From Lineus longissimus (taxonomy: Eukaryota; Nemertea; Pilidiophora; Heteronemertea; Lineidae), in NCBI RefSeq assembly GCF_910592395.1, contig NC_088312.1, forward strand, positions 10,228,001 to 10,292,000: 64,000 nt of DNA, read 5' to 3'. Shown one piece after another: positions 13,322-25,900 of the stretch. The notes under the pieces are model-generated. The model saw only the letters and a program-made list of their open reading frames with translations. It was not told the origin of the DNA and searched no databases. Made by a program: the position numbers and the translations under genes. Each line of letters begins with the position of its first letter. The stretch's first letter is position 1.

Positions 13322-13429
13322 AAATGGCGAAACGTAGCAAGAGTCTTGATAACATTTTTGAAAGTGTGAATAAGCGTTTGGACAATGTCGTCGAGAGGGC
13401 CAAAGGTGGCAAAGGTGCCAAGGCCAATG
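13322..13429 (+). CDS. SASH1: SASH1 alternative first or cassette exon
   Basis: From the ATG at 13324 it encodes MAKRSKSLDNIFESVNKRLD and a basic GGKGAKAN end, exiting in phase 1 at aatg|gtaggt. The split codon G|AA joins exactly to the exon at 18075. Just before the ATG, gtatttaacag could serve as an acceptor. Used that way, the exon is 108 nt and symmetric (phase 1-1) and would be an internal cassette. The RSKS motif resembles the RSSS stretch near the start of the SLY relative SASH3, which is a 14-3-3 site there (family knowledge). Confidence 0.7.
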
Positions 13430-13874
13430 GTAGGTAGTTTATTGTTGTTTTCATCTGTTTTGTCAGACAGTCTAATAAGGGGTGTTGGCAAACTGTTCAG
13501 TTCAAACTTCAACCCTTCTACAAATCGGTGACCTGATCGATTGTTTATGGCAGTTCCAGAGAGTGGGGCAGATGGTTGCACTGTATCTCTTACCTCCAGT
13601 CATCAGATAACAAGGTCAGCAACCCTGGAGTGGCAATTTTCCAATATTTTGAGTGACATTCAGTTTCGTCTCTGTAAACATCGCTATAAATAGTATCAGT
13701 ATAACATCTCATGATATGATGATTAAAATATCGATGTTTCCCTGTTCCATTTAGTGGAATATCCCTTGCTGGTACTGGGTTTTGAGGTCTTTGGGTTAGT
13801 ATGTCTGATAGATTGTTTTTAGCTCAGCTGAAAAGCTGAGCTATTCATATGAGTAAATGGTAGAATGAGTGTCC

Positions 13875-13945
<71 letters not shown>

Positions 13946-16900
13946 CGTTAAACAGGCACGTTTCAAAACTATGGCGGATAGGCGATAGATTTTCCCTCTG
14001 AGGCGTTGAGACCCTTCAGGACTCCTGAATAGACCAAATGTGGGTCCGGCAGGATGAGCGGTTTGGCCACTAGGTGGCACCGAGCGAAATTTTCCAAAAA
14101 CTTTTCCAGCAGCTGATTTCTCAGTTGGGGATCATGAATCAAATCTAATTTTATAGAGCAAAGCTTTCTCTTTCATTATCAATAGGCGTAGTTCATGAAT
14201 TTCTCACCAGGTGGTGTTACTGGCGCAATTTAATGAGCACCCTCCAAGAAGAGCATTTTAAATTTCGCGCGAGTTATCCCACGTCCAATCACACGTGCAG
14301 CGAACGTCACGTCTCGAGTCTGCGCAGTTCAGACGTAAGGCGACCATGCTATGGAATAGATCGCGTTCTGTCAATTCAGAGGTAAGTTCTCATTAAATTC
14401 ACAATTTCATAGGCGATAATATTTGGCTGCTTGTGTTATTGCATGTTGATGACATTAGGGAAGGCTTGGATTGTTTAATTGGATGTGATTAATTTGAAAT
14501 AGTTCGTCGACGATCGTTGAAAAACGATCTGCGAAATGCAGCTTGGTTGGTCTGAGAAACGATGTCAAAGTCCGGCTTTAAATCATGGATTTCTCAACAA
14601 ATAACTCTTGTCACATAGCAGAACTAATGTGAATAAACAAGACAATAATAAACATCGTTCTGATATCATCGGGTAAGGTTGCCAATGTACATAAACAGTG
14701 TAATTGAGGATCGACTCCAGCGATTTGAAATGTCAACAAACAATAAATGCGATAGCTGATACACACTGACACTTGCACACTGTACATAGCACAATGCTTC
14801 AAACGGGGCCGATTCATCACTCTTATCACAATGTATTCCCAATCATATCAATGAACTTCCTTGATCATTCGGCCCTAGCGCCTTATCAGTTGTTGTTGGC
14901 CTTGTATTTTGATATAAAACTTGGCTAGCTTACCTATTCTATCAAAATTAAAATGTTATCTCCTCATCATGTTTTGCAGGACAGGAATGATCTGCAGCTG
15001 CATTTGAACATATTTGGTGACCACATCTCAAAGATGACCAAGAGAGAGGATCGAGCTATGACTTTGCACATCCCATCGACTTTGGTGTTCACCAGTGCAA
15101 TCATCAGAAGAGCCAGGCAATTCTAGTATTCAAGTATTTCATTCTGTAATACTTACCTCAAAATTTACTAAATAAAGAAAACCACATGTGGCAGTTGGTT
15201 AAAAAAATCAAGTCTATCTGTTTAAAGTTTTTACTTGCTATCATTATTATCAACATTTCAATGGTGGCATTCTGCTAAGGTTTGTTAAGAGTTTCACTTG
15301 ACTTAAGCAGGGTGTACACTAGTAAAATATTAGCAACATTTTACCAACATTTTACCAACATTTTACCAACATTTTACCAACATTTTTACAACAATTTTGC
15401 AACAAGCCCTTCAAGGCCCTGTGTTCACTAGCAACAAATTAGCAACATTTTTACAACATGTTGGTAAATTGTTGCAAACTTTTTAGTGGGAACAAAGGGA
15501 AATAGGTATTTTGGAGGGAAAATGGATGATTCCAAGGAGAGAAGATGTGTTTTGAGTGCTTCTGCAGCAATTTTAGCTGTCATTGTTGAGAGACGGAAGA
15601 GGCGGCGAAATAACCAAAGAGAATATGGACCAGGCCCTGGATCAAAATGAGGGTGGATGATGGGGCATACCACTGCCTGTTAAGGCCGCGTATCCATAGG
15701 GTATGCCCTTGTGTAGTGTGGCGTTATGGCGTAACAGCCTTGTGACCTGGCACTATAGCTGCGCTTACACCACGATATATTGGTGGACCAATTGCACTTA
15801 GACCACCACATTGCCGCGACAAATTGGTTCGGCAATCCATTGCCGAGCGAATTTGTCCCACCAAGCTTGATGGTCCAAATCGCCCGGCTTGTTAAAAGCT
15901 CGGCTTTGTCGTGGTGTACGCGCAAATGGATCGGCAATTAGCTAGTTAGATGGTTCGGCTCCAGGCGGCGCTTTCAAAATGGCGCTTTCTGCCAAGGCTT
16001 TCTGCGTTCTGCTTATTGTTTGCGCGCCATCTGTAGCCGGATTTTATAACTAGCTGCAGCGCTGGTGTAAGCGCTTGGTGGATTTTCGATGGTGCGGCAT
16101 TGGTTCCCGAACCAAGATTGGTGGTCCATTTTCAGGTGGTGTAAGTGCGGCTTATGCCCTGCGTCTCCATTGGATATTCCTTTTTGGTCATGTAGGCCTT
16201 TGTAGTCCTCATTTCGCAGCAGTCAATCGCGTTTATCCGCACGCTGTCATTATTTCAGAAGACAATTTCTTATGAATATTGAAAATGAAAATACAAGTAA
16301 CTTGTATTTTCACTTGCAACATCAAATTGACATGTACATGTATATAAAACCTGACTTTTAAGCAACAAATTACAGGTTCGTGCTTGTTATGATAATCATC
16401 AGTTTCGGGGTCCCAGAGTAGTTCCCGTTGATGAACCTCTTGAATTAATTTCGCCTCAGACATTGCTTCCGTGTTGTTCCCTCGCAAAAGAATGGACATG
16501 TTCAATCCCAATATGGGCCTATATTCCCAATCCACAGTGCATATATGCCCGCAATGTGACACGGCATAACCTATGGGAACGATCAATAACACCAACGAAG
16601 GTTCATTGTCCGTGTGGCGCGCCAGGCGGTAAAAAGGGAATGTTGTGCAGGGCACGGAACAGCCTATGGATACGCAGCCTAAAGGAGTTGCGGCTGACTG
16701 ACAAGCCGTCATACAAAAACTTCTAGAAAAGGTTTCATCACCCTACGAAGCAAGACACTCACTTGAGAGTTGCTATACCTGCTTCTTGTTCAAGTCACAT
16801 GAACTCCGGTAGATCACATGACGCAAATCCTATTTCTGATTGGCTGAAGAGTTTGCAACATCTTTACAACATGCAACAAAGAATTGCATTGCATTTAATT

Positions 16901-19900
16901 TGCAACAATTTTACAACATGTTGTAAGACGCGTTTTGCTCTGTACACACTACGCAACATTTTTGCAACATTTGTTGCAACTGGAAATGTAAAAATGTTGC
17001 TAATATTTTACTAGTGTACACAGGCCTTTAGGCAATAATGTTACCCTTTTAGTTAGGGAAACTGGTGCCTTCTGCATTAGGTGGACCCCACTTACTCATC
17101 TGTCAGACCGGCCTCACACCTCGGCAGTAGAGTTTAAGGTCCAGTCTGCGAGATTTACCCATTTCTACCCAGCCAAAAGCGGGTGATTGGGCTAGTCTCT
17201 CCATGTGATTCAATTCGCATGGATTCTTGTGTTCCGGTGCTGAAAGGATCCCTCCACAAGGGCAGACTACATCCGGTGGCACTGAAGTATGGAAGAAAGA
17301 CAGAAGACGACCAATTTGCGAAAAGGATCATCATCATCATCATCATGGTAACAGCTGAGGATGAATCATGTTGCTGTGTGTAGAATTGATGGTCCAATAT
17401 AGGTTAGGTTATCTGTTTGCGCACACATTGCAAGGGTGGAGCTTGCTTGAAGTAGATTGCGCCAGTCTACCGCAATTCACTGTTACACATCCAGAAGCTA
17501 TTATCCTTAGGCTTTGAGTCCTTAGTTTAGTAGAGTTTGACGAGTAATGTAATATATACGAACAACGCAGCAACAACTCAGCTGAGCGCCAGGCCCTTGG
17601 GCCTCTTGTTATATAAATAATCAAAATTAAGAAAAACCAAGACAGAAGATTTTGTCCCTCTCTGTGGTTTTGTGGCTAATCATCTTAGATAAAGCATACT
17701 CAGAAATATTGTCATGTATTCATGTGGAAAATACTCACGGCAAGGTAGGCCTAGCTTTTCCCCTAATAAAGAGCCTGTCCTTCGCTTACTGGCTGAAGCT
17801 GCAAACATAGACATCTTTCATTGCACATTGCAGTGATAATTATTACATGTTGCTCCATTGTAAAAATCTCTCATTGGTTTGGTGCTTAAGTTTGTCATTG
17901 AATTTCGTCATTCTAAACTATGTTGCATGGAAGAGATTAGTTTGATATTTGTCATAAAAATTATCAAACAAGCCATACCTGGTTTTTGAGAAGGAACCCA
18001 AACAGGTCATTTGAGAAGAGAAGTTTAGCAGGAGGTTATTTCGAGTAAAACTGTGTTCATTTCATATCTTTCAGAAGATGGAGAGAAAAAGAAGGGTGTG
18101 TCAACTCTCGCACGATTATTTGGGAAGAAATCAAAGCAACAGAAGAGAGCCAACTACATCTACCGTCAGTTCGAGGGGGACCCCCATGCCAGCCAAATTA
18201 CCATGACGAATGATCAGATTCTGGAGATCATGCTTCTGGTAAAGGATGGAAAGATGTCGCAGGCCCAGGCCATTGAACAGGTCAAGGTTCATGGTGTCAA
18301 GAAGATGGAATCGACTGAGGTAAAATAACTGCAGTATGCATGGCCAACACCAGATTGAACCTCATGGTGGTTCAATCAGGGTTAGTATGTTGAAATAAAT
18401 AAACAAGCACCACAATGTATCAATCAGGGTTAGTAATAATGTTGGCGTTAATAAGTCCTTATGCTACTATTTTAAATGAAATTTGCTGAAGGAGATACTG
18501 CTTAGTTGAGCTTACTCTGGTGATTGTCTTGGATGTTAGAATTAAGCAACTACTGGAAAAAGGGTATTTCAAACTATTGCTGACCTTACGATATTTTATT
18601 TTCCATTGATAAATAACACCAATAACTGCAGAAGGGTTAACTTATATTAACTGCTTGCTCCATTGTGAGATAATTATATTGATTGGAAAATACCATGGCA
18701 TATTCAGTTAAATAGCCTGAGTATTTACATAGGTCATTCCAGGAATCATGATTGCGGCAAAACATAACCGCAATCATGGTAGTTGTCCCATATATCAGGA
18801 ATTAAGCATATTAAGGGGCTATATGATTGTTCATTATTCGGCTGATACTCCACTATGGGGTGACACAGAAAAGATTTCTGTGGGGACAATGAGTGTTATT
18901 GTGCTCATTGCCTAAGGGACGTTTCAACTGCAAGGGGTCTCAGAAAAATCTTCCTGGAGAATATTAGGAATAGCGTCGAAGTCGATTAATCTGTCTCCTA
19001 TGCAAAGTGGAGGGGTTTTGAAACATTGAAGGGTTAAAGTATCATCTGTTGTTGGGGCTTGTCTCTACCACAGTGACACCCACATCGATATAAACTTTTT
19101 CGTAATGTGCCTGAATATAATTAATTAGTCAGGTTTTGGCATAATGTTGCGTCATGGCTGGTCATCAGCTAAGCATGGGACAATCAGTAATTCCTTACAT
19201 CAGTACAATATCAAGCTGGCTTGTCAGATGCTGGAACTTATAAAATCTTTCGACGCGTGGATGTGGTGATAGCCAGTCTGTTTCACATTTCCCATGTCAA
19301 ATCAAATTTAATCAGGTGTTTATTCACGACGAAAGTTGCTATAGTTCAAGAAGGTTAACATGACCAATAAACCTGCTGCTACAAATCATTGACTTAGCTG
19401 TCCGAATGCATTTTCCATTAGCTGCATTGTGGTATTTGTACATTCTCTCTCGAAAAATGAAAACAGGCACTTGGTCGCAATTTGATACCTTTGGGACTTT
19501 GTGACCTTCAGACCTTTGTGACCTTCAGACCTTGGTGACCTTGCTCTGTGGAACAGAAGGCCTCACCCTGCAGCAGATAGTGTTCTTGCTGTTTTCACTA
19601 ACATAGAATTCGTCTCTAATTTGCAGAATGGTGACCATTCACTGAAGGATCTCGATTCCAAATCACCTGGATTTCTGTGGTTCAAGCCGAAGGATTCACC
19701 CAAACGTAAACCGAAGCAACAATCAGAAGCACGGCTTCAGGAACCAACTGGTAGGTAGCATTTCCTCTCCCAACAACAATTTCTACATTTTACAGAATAT
19801 TTCTCAAAGATTTCTATGTCAAAAGTACCTATTTACAAAATGAAGGAAGGATAAGGCCATGTGTCATGGTAAAAAACTCGCCGAATCAGTGGTTCCAGGT

Positions 19901-22900
19901 GAGAGGCTCTTAAATGGTAAATAAACATGACATTTCGTCCTTTTCTGTTATCAGCTAAAATCAATTTTCTTTTGAGCTATCGATCGATCACAATTTCTAT
20001 TTATAGTGCAGACAATTGAAATATCGGTGCATGATCACATCAATTATGGGGTTTATTATATCCGTTATGTTCGTGACAACTTGTGTCAAGTTTTTTAAAG
20101 ATATCTTGAATTAGAGCTTTTTAAAAAATGCAGAAGTGATTTATTGTTTGGGTCAATTTGATACGTCTTTGAAGTACATGACATAAAAAAGTCATGGCGG
20201 TGAATTTTTAGGAAGAAAAAATAAATACCTCCGAATAAAAAAACTTCTAACGAAAGTTGCATTTTGCATCCTTTAATAAAGAATGTTAACTGGAGTCATC
20301 ATACTTCCTGTTTGATATCTGATCAAAGCATCTTTTGAAAACTTTCCAAATTGTTAGAAAGTCTGAAACGAAACTGCTGATAACAAGGACATTGTGTCAA
20401 GCAAATGTGGTCATGCTCAACATCGAATCTGTTGGCAAAAACAATTTCCAGTACATGACATGATTCTTATCAAAGTTATTTCTACAACATTGTGATAATG
20501 TTCATTATAAAATCATGTTAAAAATTTTCACTGAATATTGGAAAGTTTTTACTTTCCTTTCCTGTTAAAGATGTATCTTGACATAGTGATGATTTGTCTA
20601 TTTTCTGCTTAGTATGTAATATCACGTTACTGAAGTGAGATGTATTTAAAGTTCTTCCTCTTTCCTTTTGTGTCATTTCCTTGGAAATGCTCACATGAGT
20701 GAGAATGTATAATCAGATTTTGTTGATATGGTAGGAGTTTGTTGGGGCAAAGCCGAATAGGACTTGTCGAGTATGCATTACTCTACGACGAAATAGCTTC
20801 AGTTGGATAAGTTATTTTTTTTATTTGATTGGTGCGTATTGTCAGATATAGCATTATCTCAAATTCATTTCAGGAAAGTGCATTTTTAGTGGTATCAAGT
20901 CAATGAAATTTAGAACGAGGATAATTTCAGATTTTACTATATCTTCAACCAGTGTTCTTATTTTTCTTTGCTGCATAACTTTCATACTTTCTTTTTACCT
21001 CCAGATTATGAAGAGCCGCCAACACCAGATAATGACACGGCGAGATTATTAGATAGTCGACTTCAGCCGACGAGCCTCATTCAAGAAGAACACAGGTTCC
21101 AAAGATCGCAATCAACGGATGAACGATTTCCACAACAGACTCCGCCTTTTCACATATTCAGAAAAAGTTCAACAGACTCTAACGTATCAGCACCAGTTTT
21201 TGGGTGTCTACAAGATAAATATAGTACACAGACTAGCGGGCATTCATGGGCGAGGGACACGTCAGCGCCAAATATTAGTGATAGTATAGCTTGTGGGAGT
21301 AGTCCTCGGTTGAGGAAAGAACGTTCAGACCTGGGCCCAACCTACGCGGCAGGGACATATAAACCTAGTCAATTAGAGGAGGATATTGAGGAGAATCAAA
21401 ATTACGAGGATTTGGATGACGATATGGCGACGAATGGAAGACGGTTGAGTGTTATTGAAAAAATTAGGAAGCTGTCGGTAAGTTATGTTTTCATTGTCAT
21501 GCTCTTGCATTGACTGCCACCTCCAGGCTTGATACCTGATATTCTGTGTGAGCAGGGCTTTCGTGCCCTGAAGTGCCTGTTCGGACAATATGATAGTATC
21601 CGTTGTAAAGCTCTTCGAGGTCCCAGGTCAGTGTAACTTTGCAAAGATTGCTCCATGATATGGCTCTGCAGTATCAAGATTTGTACAAAAAGCTTAGCGT
21701 TTGAACACATTTAATTGCAGCATCCTCGGCGGCCGAGCGAAAGCCAGTGTAGTACCGACGATGAGATTCCGTCTGATAAGGAGAAGGTAAGCTACTGTAA
21801 CAACCTAGAATCAGAACAATTACTCTTATAACTGGTCCTGAACTTGACCATTAGGAGCCTTCTCAAGTTCTTTTCTATTCGTTATGACAGAGACATATCA
21901 CTAAATATCAAAGCCATGAATTTGTCTGGCCTTGCTTCTTTAAGCACCATACAGTCACTGCTTTATTGCTGAATAGTCAGTAACCTAAACAAGTTACTGT
22001 ATTGACCGATCAAGCACATGAACCCTAAGAGGAGAGTAAGGCATGGAGTAGGGAGGGATGAAGGGGACAATTCTGAATTTCGAGTGCGGTACTGAAGACT
22101 AGTTGCAAGTCCATCCTTTCCAGCAAGTTTTGCTGTTTTGTATGACACTTCTGAGACCTTAGGCAGTTGCTGTCAGGTTTAAGCAGAGATTTTCTGATTA
22201 GGTTTTAAAGTTTGTTGCATCCTTATCTCTGTTTTCAGCATATATCAAATACCAGCACAGATTCAGAGAAGTCGTTGTCCAAAGGAAAGAAGGGGATTGG
22301 TATATTTTATAGGAAGAAGAAGACAGCTCGGACTCTGAGGACAAATGAGGTAAGTTCATCAGTGAGAAGATAAATAGTTTTTTGTGTTTTAAATGTTGGG
22401 CAAGATGGCTGCAAGTGGCTCCTTCAGAGGTACTTGGCTGGCAGTAATGGAGATTAATGCACTTGGTTATGTGCTTGATAGTCTCAGAGTCAAATCAATC
22501 TCTTCAGACCTAAGATTCCCTCCCAGGGCAAGGAGGCTGCTCTGAAAGCAAGGATTCCTCCTTACTTCTGATACTGATTCTTTAGTTTGAATTTTATCTG
22601 CCATTTCTAATCCCCGGAGCCTCATGTGCTTACTTTTGATCAACAGGACTTACTCTATGTGTAGGGATGGTTTTGTTCCAGCCTTTAACCTATTTGGAGA
22701 TGTTGCCAATACTTCCGTTGTCATTTTCAGCTTCAACTGAACTCTGATGGCAGTGAGCGGTATCCCACAGACTCTCAGAAGAGTAGTGACGACTCCCTGG
22801 CCCTTCGCAGCTCGGCTGAAAGTATGGGCAGCACAAGCCAAGTTTCGTCGTCTAGCTTTGTGTCAGGTGGAAGTTCGACAGAGGAGGATTCCGTGTTATA

Positions 22901-25900
22901 TGCAGGTGCCATTTTAGCAAAAGCAGTTGTTATAACTAACTGTACACCCAGTCCGTATGAGAGAGGGGCACTCACTCTGGAGGTAAGTTTTCTATGATTT
23001 CATTTCTTTGAGGTGGCTTGCAAATGAAAATTTGGTTATATATACTTCGTTGTTTGCTATTGAATCCAGATTCTGTAGAATAACTAAGGGGGTTCTGTTT
23101 GTGTGTGTATCCCCAACTTTATGTTGAGTAAACTTGTATTGGCCAAGAGAGAAACCCAGCTGACCAAAACTAAGCAGCATTGTACTCAGGCACCATGTAC
23201 ACTGACGTCAATTGATGTTCCATTATGAGATTATTAGGTGTGAATGTCACGTTTAATAAATGACCAGCAAACAAAATGATCTATTGGCAATCGAAAGCAT
23301 TTAGAAGCCCTTATTCCTTTCTGTTTCAGAAAGGAGATATCGTCCAGATTATCGATATGGACCAGTCTGGTATGTGGAAAGGAATCCATAGAAACAAGTT
23401 GGGGACATTCAAATTCATCAATGTTGAAATTCTGAAAGAAGATGAGCCAACCCCCAAGTCCCGAATCTCAACCATCAAGAGATATCGGCCTCATAAGCCA
23501 AGACCAAAAACATTAGAAGAACTGCTGAGACGAATTGGACTTGAGGTTGGTGGATTCTTTTTGTCTAATGTGGAAATAGATCATGTTCCGTTTCAGATTG
23601 AATAGAGGTACCTTCAGGTTAACCAACTATGGTGACCTAAACTTTAGAATGCGTATCATAAAACATTGGAGTGTGGGAAATGTCTAGCTTTGCCCATCGC
23701 TGACTGAGCTAGCTACCAATTTATATTCCTTGAAGGAGGAGAGGCAGGTCAGGGAAAAGATTGACTCGGAGATTGAACAGAAGCCATCCTTCCACATGAT
23801 CATGGCCCTCCGATCTCTGTCCTTTCACTCTGTGAGTTTTGTTGCATTTGGTTGTTTTTTGATTGACAGAGTTATACATCTTGACAGGAATTGATCAAAG
23901 ACTTGATCTTAATCTATGCTTCCAGTAAGCTGATTCTGTCTATTTTAATACACTATAATTAATCCGTCAAATGATTAATCCATATATTGCAGAGACTCCA
24001 AGGCATGTTCTTCCTAAACGGGTACTCCAACCTTGAAGACTTCAGTCAAATAGATGAAGATACCCTGAATGATCTGCTGATAACTGACCCGGAGACCAGG
24101 GGCAAAATACTCACGGCGGCAGAGTTACTTCTCGACTATGACAGTAAGTGTCTACGTTTCCTATGATGATAATGATTTCTTTTAGCACTTTCCTGTGATT
24201 TTGAGCCAAAATGTTTGAAGCACTTTTTGGGTCCAGTAAAAAAACAACAACACATTGTTTTCAAAAGCTAGAATTGTACACAGCTGAGCCTGCATGGCAT
24301 GAGTGCTGATTGAAGTTGCTGTGAAATTGCATTGCACTGAATAAACTGATGCAAGCGATGGAAAATAGGAGTGACAATATGTGATATGATTTGTTTGGTC
24401 AGGAACCAAACGAAAGTCTTGATTTGTTTCTTTTTTCACAGCTATCTATTCCCTATCTTGATTACATTATCTTCTTCTTCCAGGTCAAGATTCTAATGAC
24501 CAGAGCTCTGGGACCAGGAGTGACAGCAAAGCAACACCTACAGGGCTTTCTCCATGCCACTCGCCTGTCATGATCCCATCACCCGAGTTATCGCCACGGA
24601 CGGGGTCAGATTCTGGCTGCGTTGATACTGAGGGGTTGGATGAATCCCGGGAGACAGATTCTAACAGCGACACTCTCAAGGTCAGCACAGAGAGCGGTGA
24701 TCTTTTGGAGACAAATGTGGCAGAGCCAGACAATGGTGGAGAGACACCAGTTGTCGAGAACTGTGATATACAACCTATTGCGGAAATATCATCCCGCAAT
24801 TCTCAAGTTGAATGCGAGGCTGGGGATGGCGTAGTCCTGCGGGAGAATCAGAAGGATGTTGATACGCAGTGCCAAGGACAGAATCAAAAACTTAACGTGA
24901 AACAAATTGTGCAATCTATACAACAGAGACAAAGTGAAATGGTAGGAAACGGATATATATCTACCTCTAGTTCAAGTTTATCTAGCGATGGGACTCAAAT
25001 GAGCCCAAAATTAAGATGTGCCGTTGAGACAAATTGTCAGTCGCCTAAAAGGGGACCTAAGCCAACACTGCCTAAACGGACTATATCAGTCCTAACTTCT
25101 CCCAGATCTCCTGGTGTGAATATCCTGCCTGTTCGATCTCAGTCTTTCGATTACACGCATGATACTGGCTCGCCTGAAATGTCAAGAAAGAACGTAGATT
25201 TAGCGCAACATAAATGCGAAACTTTAGGCAGAAAGAGCGAAGGCTTGGCGAGTATGAAATGTGAATATAGAAATGTGATTCACACCCAGGCGGTCGTGCA
25301 CACCCTGGGTGAAAACATGCCTCAAGACACTGCTACGCAAACATCAGATATTCAGTCGCCAACTGACTCTATAGAAAACGGAATTCTAGATTCCCCACGG
25401 AGTAGTAGCAGCAATAGTTCGCGTAGTTCTCGTGACATGCGCGACGCTAGTACTCAATTTAGCCGTAGATTAGCGCAAGCCTTGGCAAATAATGAAGAAA
25501 TAGATTCTATATCGCAAGGTGTGAAGGTCGTAAAAAGTCGTAGTCAATCTCTTACTCGTATCGTGCCATCCACTAAACATTCCCAAGTCCGTCGACCAAG
25601 TCTAACGGGGGTTACGGGGCAGCCGGCGTCACCGAGGCAAGGCAGGCCAAACCAAGGCAAGCAGCCTCTTACCTCCCTAGAACAGTTACTCTGCGCCAAG
25701 CTAGAAATGGAAGGGATTGACCTAACGCAGGAACCTTACACTGACACTGTAAGTCAGCATGGACGTTAGCTCTAATTGGCTCCTTCTAAATTTCTAGAAT
25801 AGCTTTAAAATCCTGTTTCCTTTTGCACCCTTCCTTTTCTCTGATGTCAATCCTCACTACACAAACAGAGATGAGATAGTATTGTGGTGTCAGATTATGA

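Larger units (their letters stand above)
15683..16680. mobile_element. Second inverted-repeat element nested inside the first
   Basis: The left end aggccgcgtatccatagg matches the inverse of the right end cctatggatacgcagcct. The left flank is TTA, while the right flank (aaa) does not give a clean duplication. Its minus strand retains a MADF-like fragment at 16374-16499, the accessory domain found in many PIF/Harbinger elements. Confidence 0.7.
15306..17027. mobile_element. PIF/Harbinger-like element (degenerate, contains insertions)
   Basis: Long terminal inverted repeats (about 15306-15344 and 16988-17027) share tgtacactagtaaaatatta and cores of aacattttac. TTA flanks both ends (15303-15305 and 17028-17030), the 3-bp target typical of PIF/Harbinger. 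Subterminal regions carry repeated accaacatttt and gcaacattttt units. A 42-residue ORF (15522-15650) is the only transposase-like remnant. The remainder is displaced by another element at 15683-16680. Confidence 0.75.
13817..17610. repeat. Repeat island with related head and tail, interior filled by other elements
   Basis: It begins ttttagctcagctgaaaagc, runs into (tctg)n, and ends gctgagcgccaggcccttgg followed by gcctcttgtt. A shorter copy with the same kind of head and tail is at 47691-48425. The interior holds a two-exon unit (14346-15126) and a nest of inverted-repeat transposons (15306-17027). The whole island sits in the SASH1 intron before the exon at 18075. Confidence 0.6.

Noticed and set aside
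15140-15160. Minus-strand donor-like site (gag|gtaagt)
   Set aside because: No open exon of useful length precedes it on the minus strand.
16233-16712. 159-residue minus-strand ORF as an intact gene
   Set aside because: Only the MADF-like centre is recognisable. The rest lies over transposon termini, so it is listed as a fragment.
17326-17347. (cat)n run within an ORF (histidine/isoleucine repeat)
   Set aside because: It is a short microsatellite with no support for a coding exon around it.
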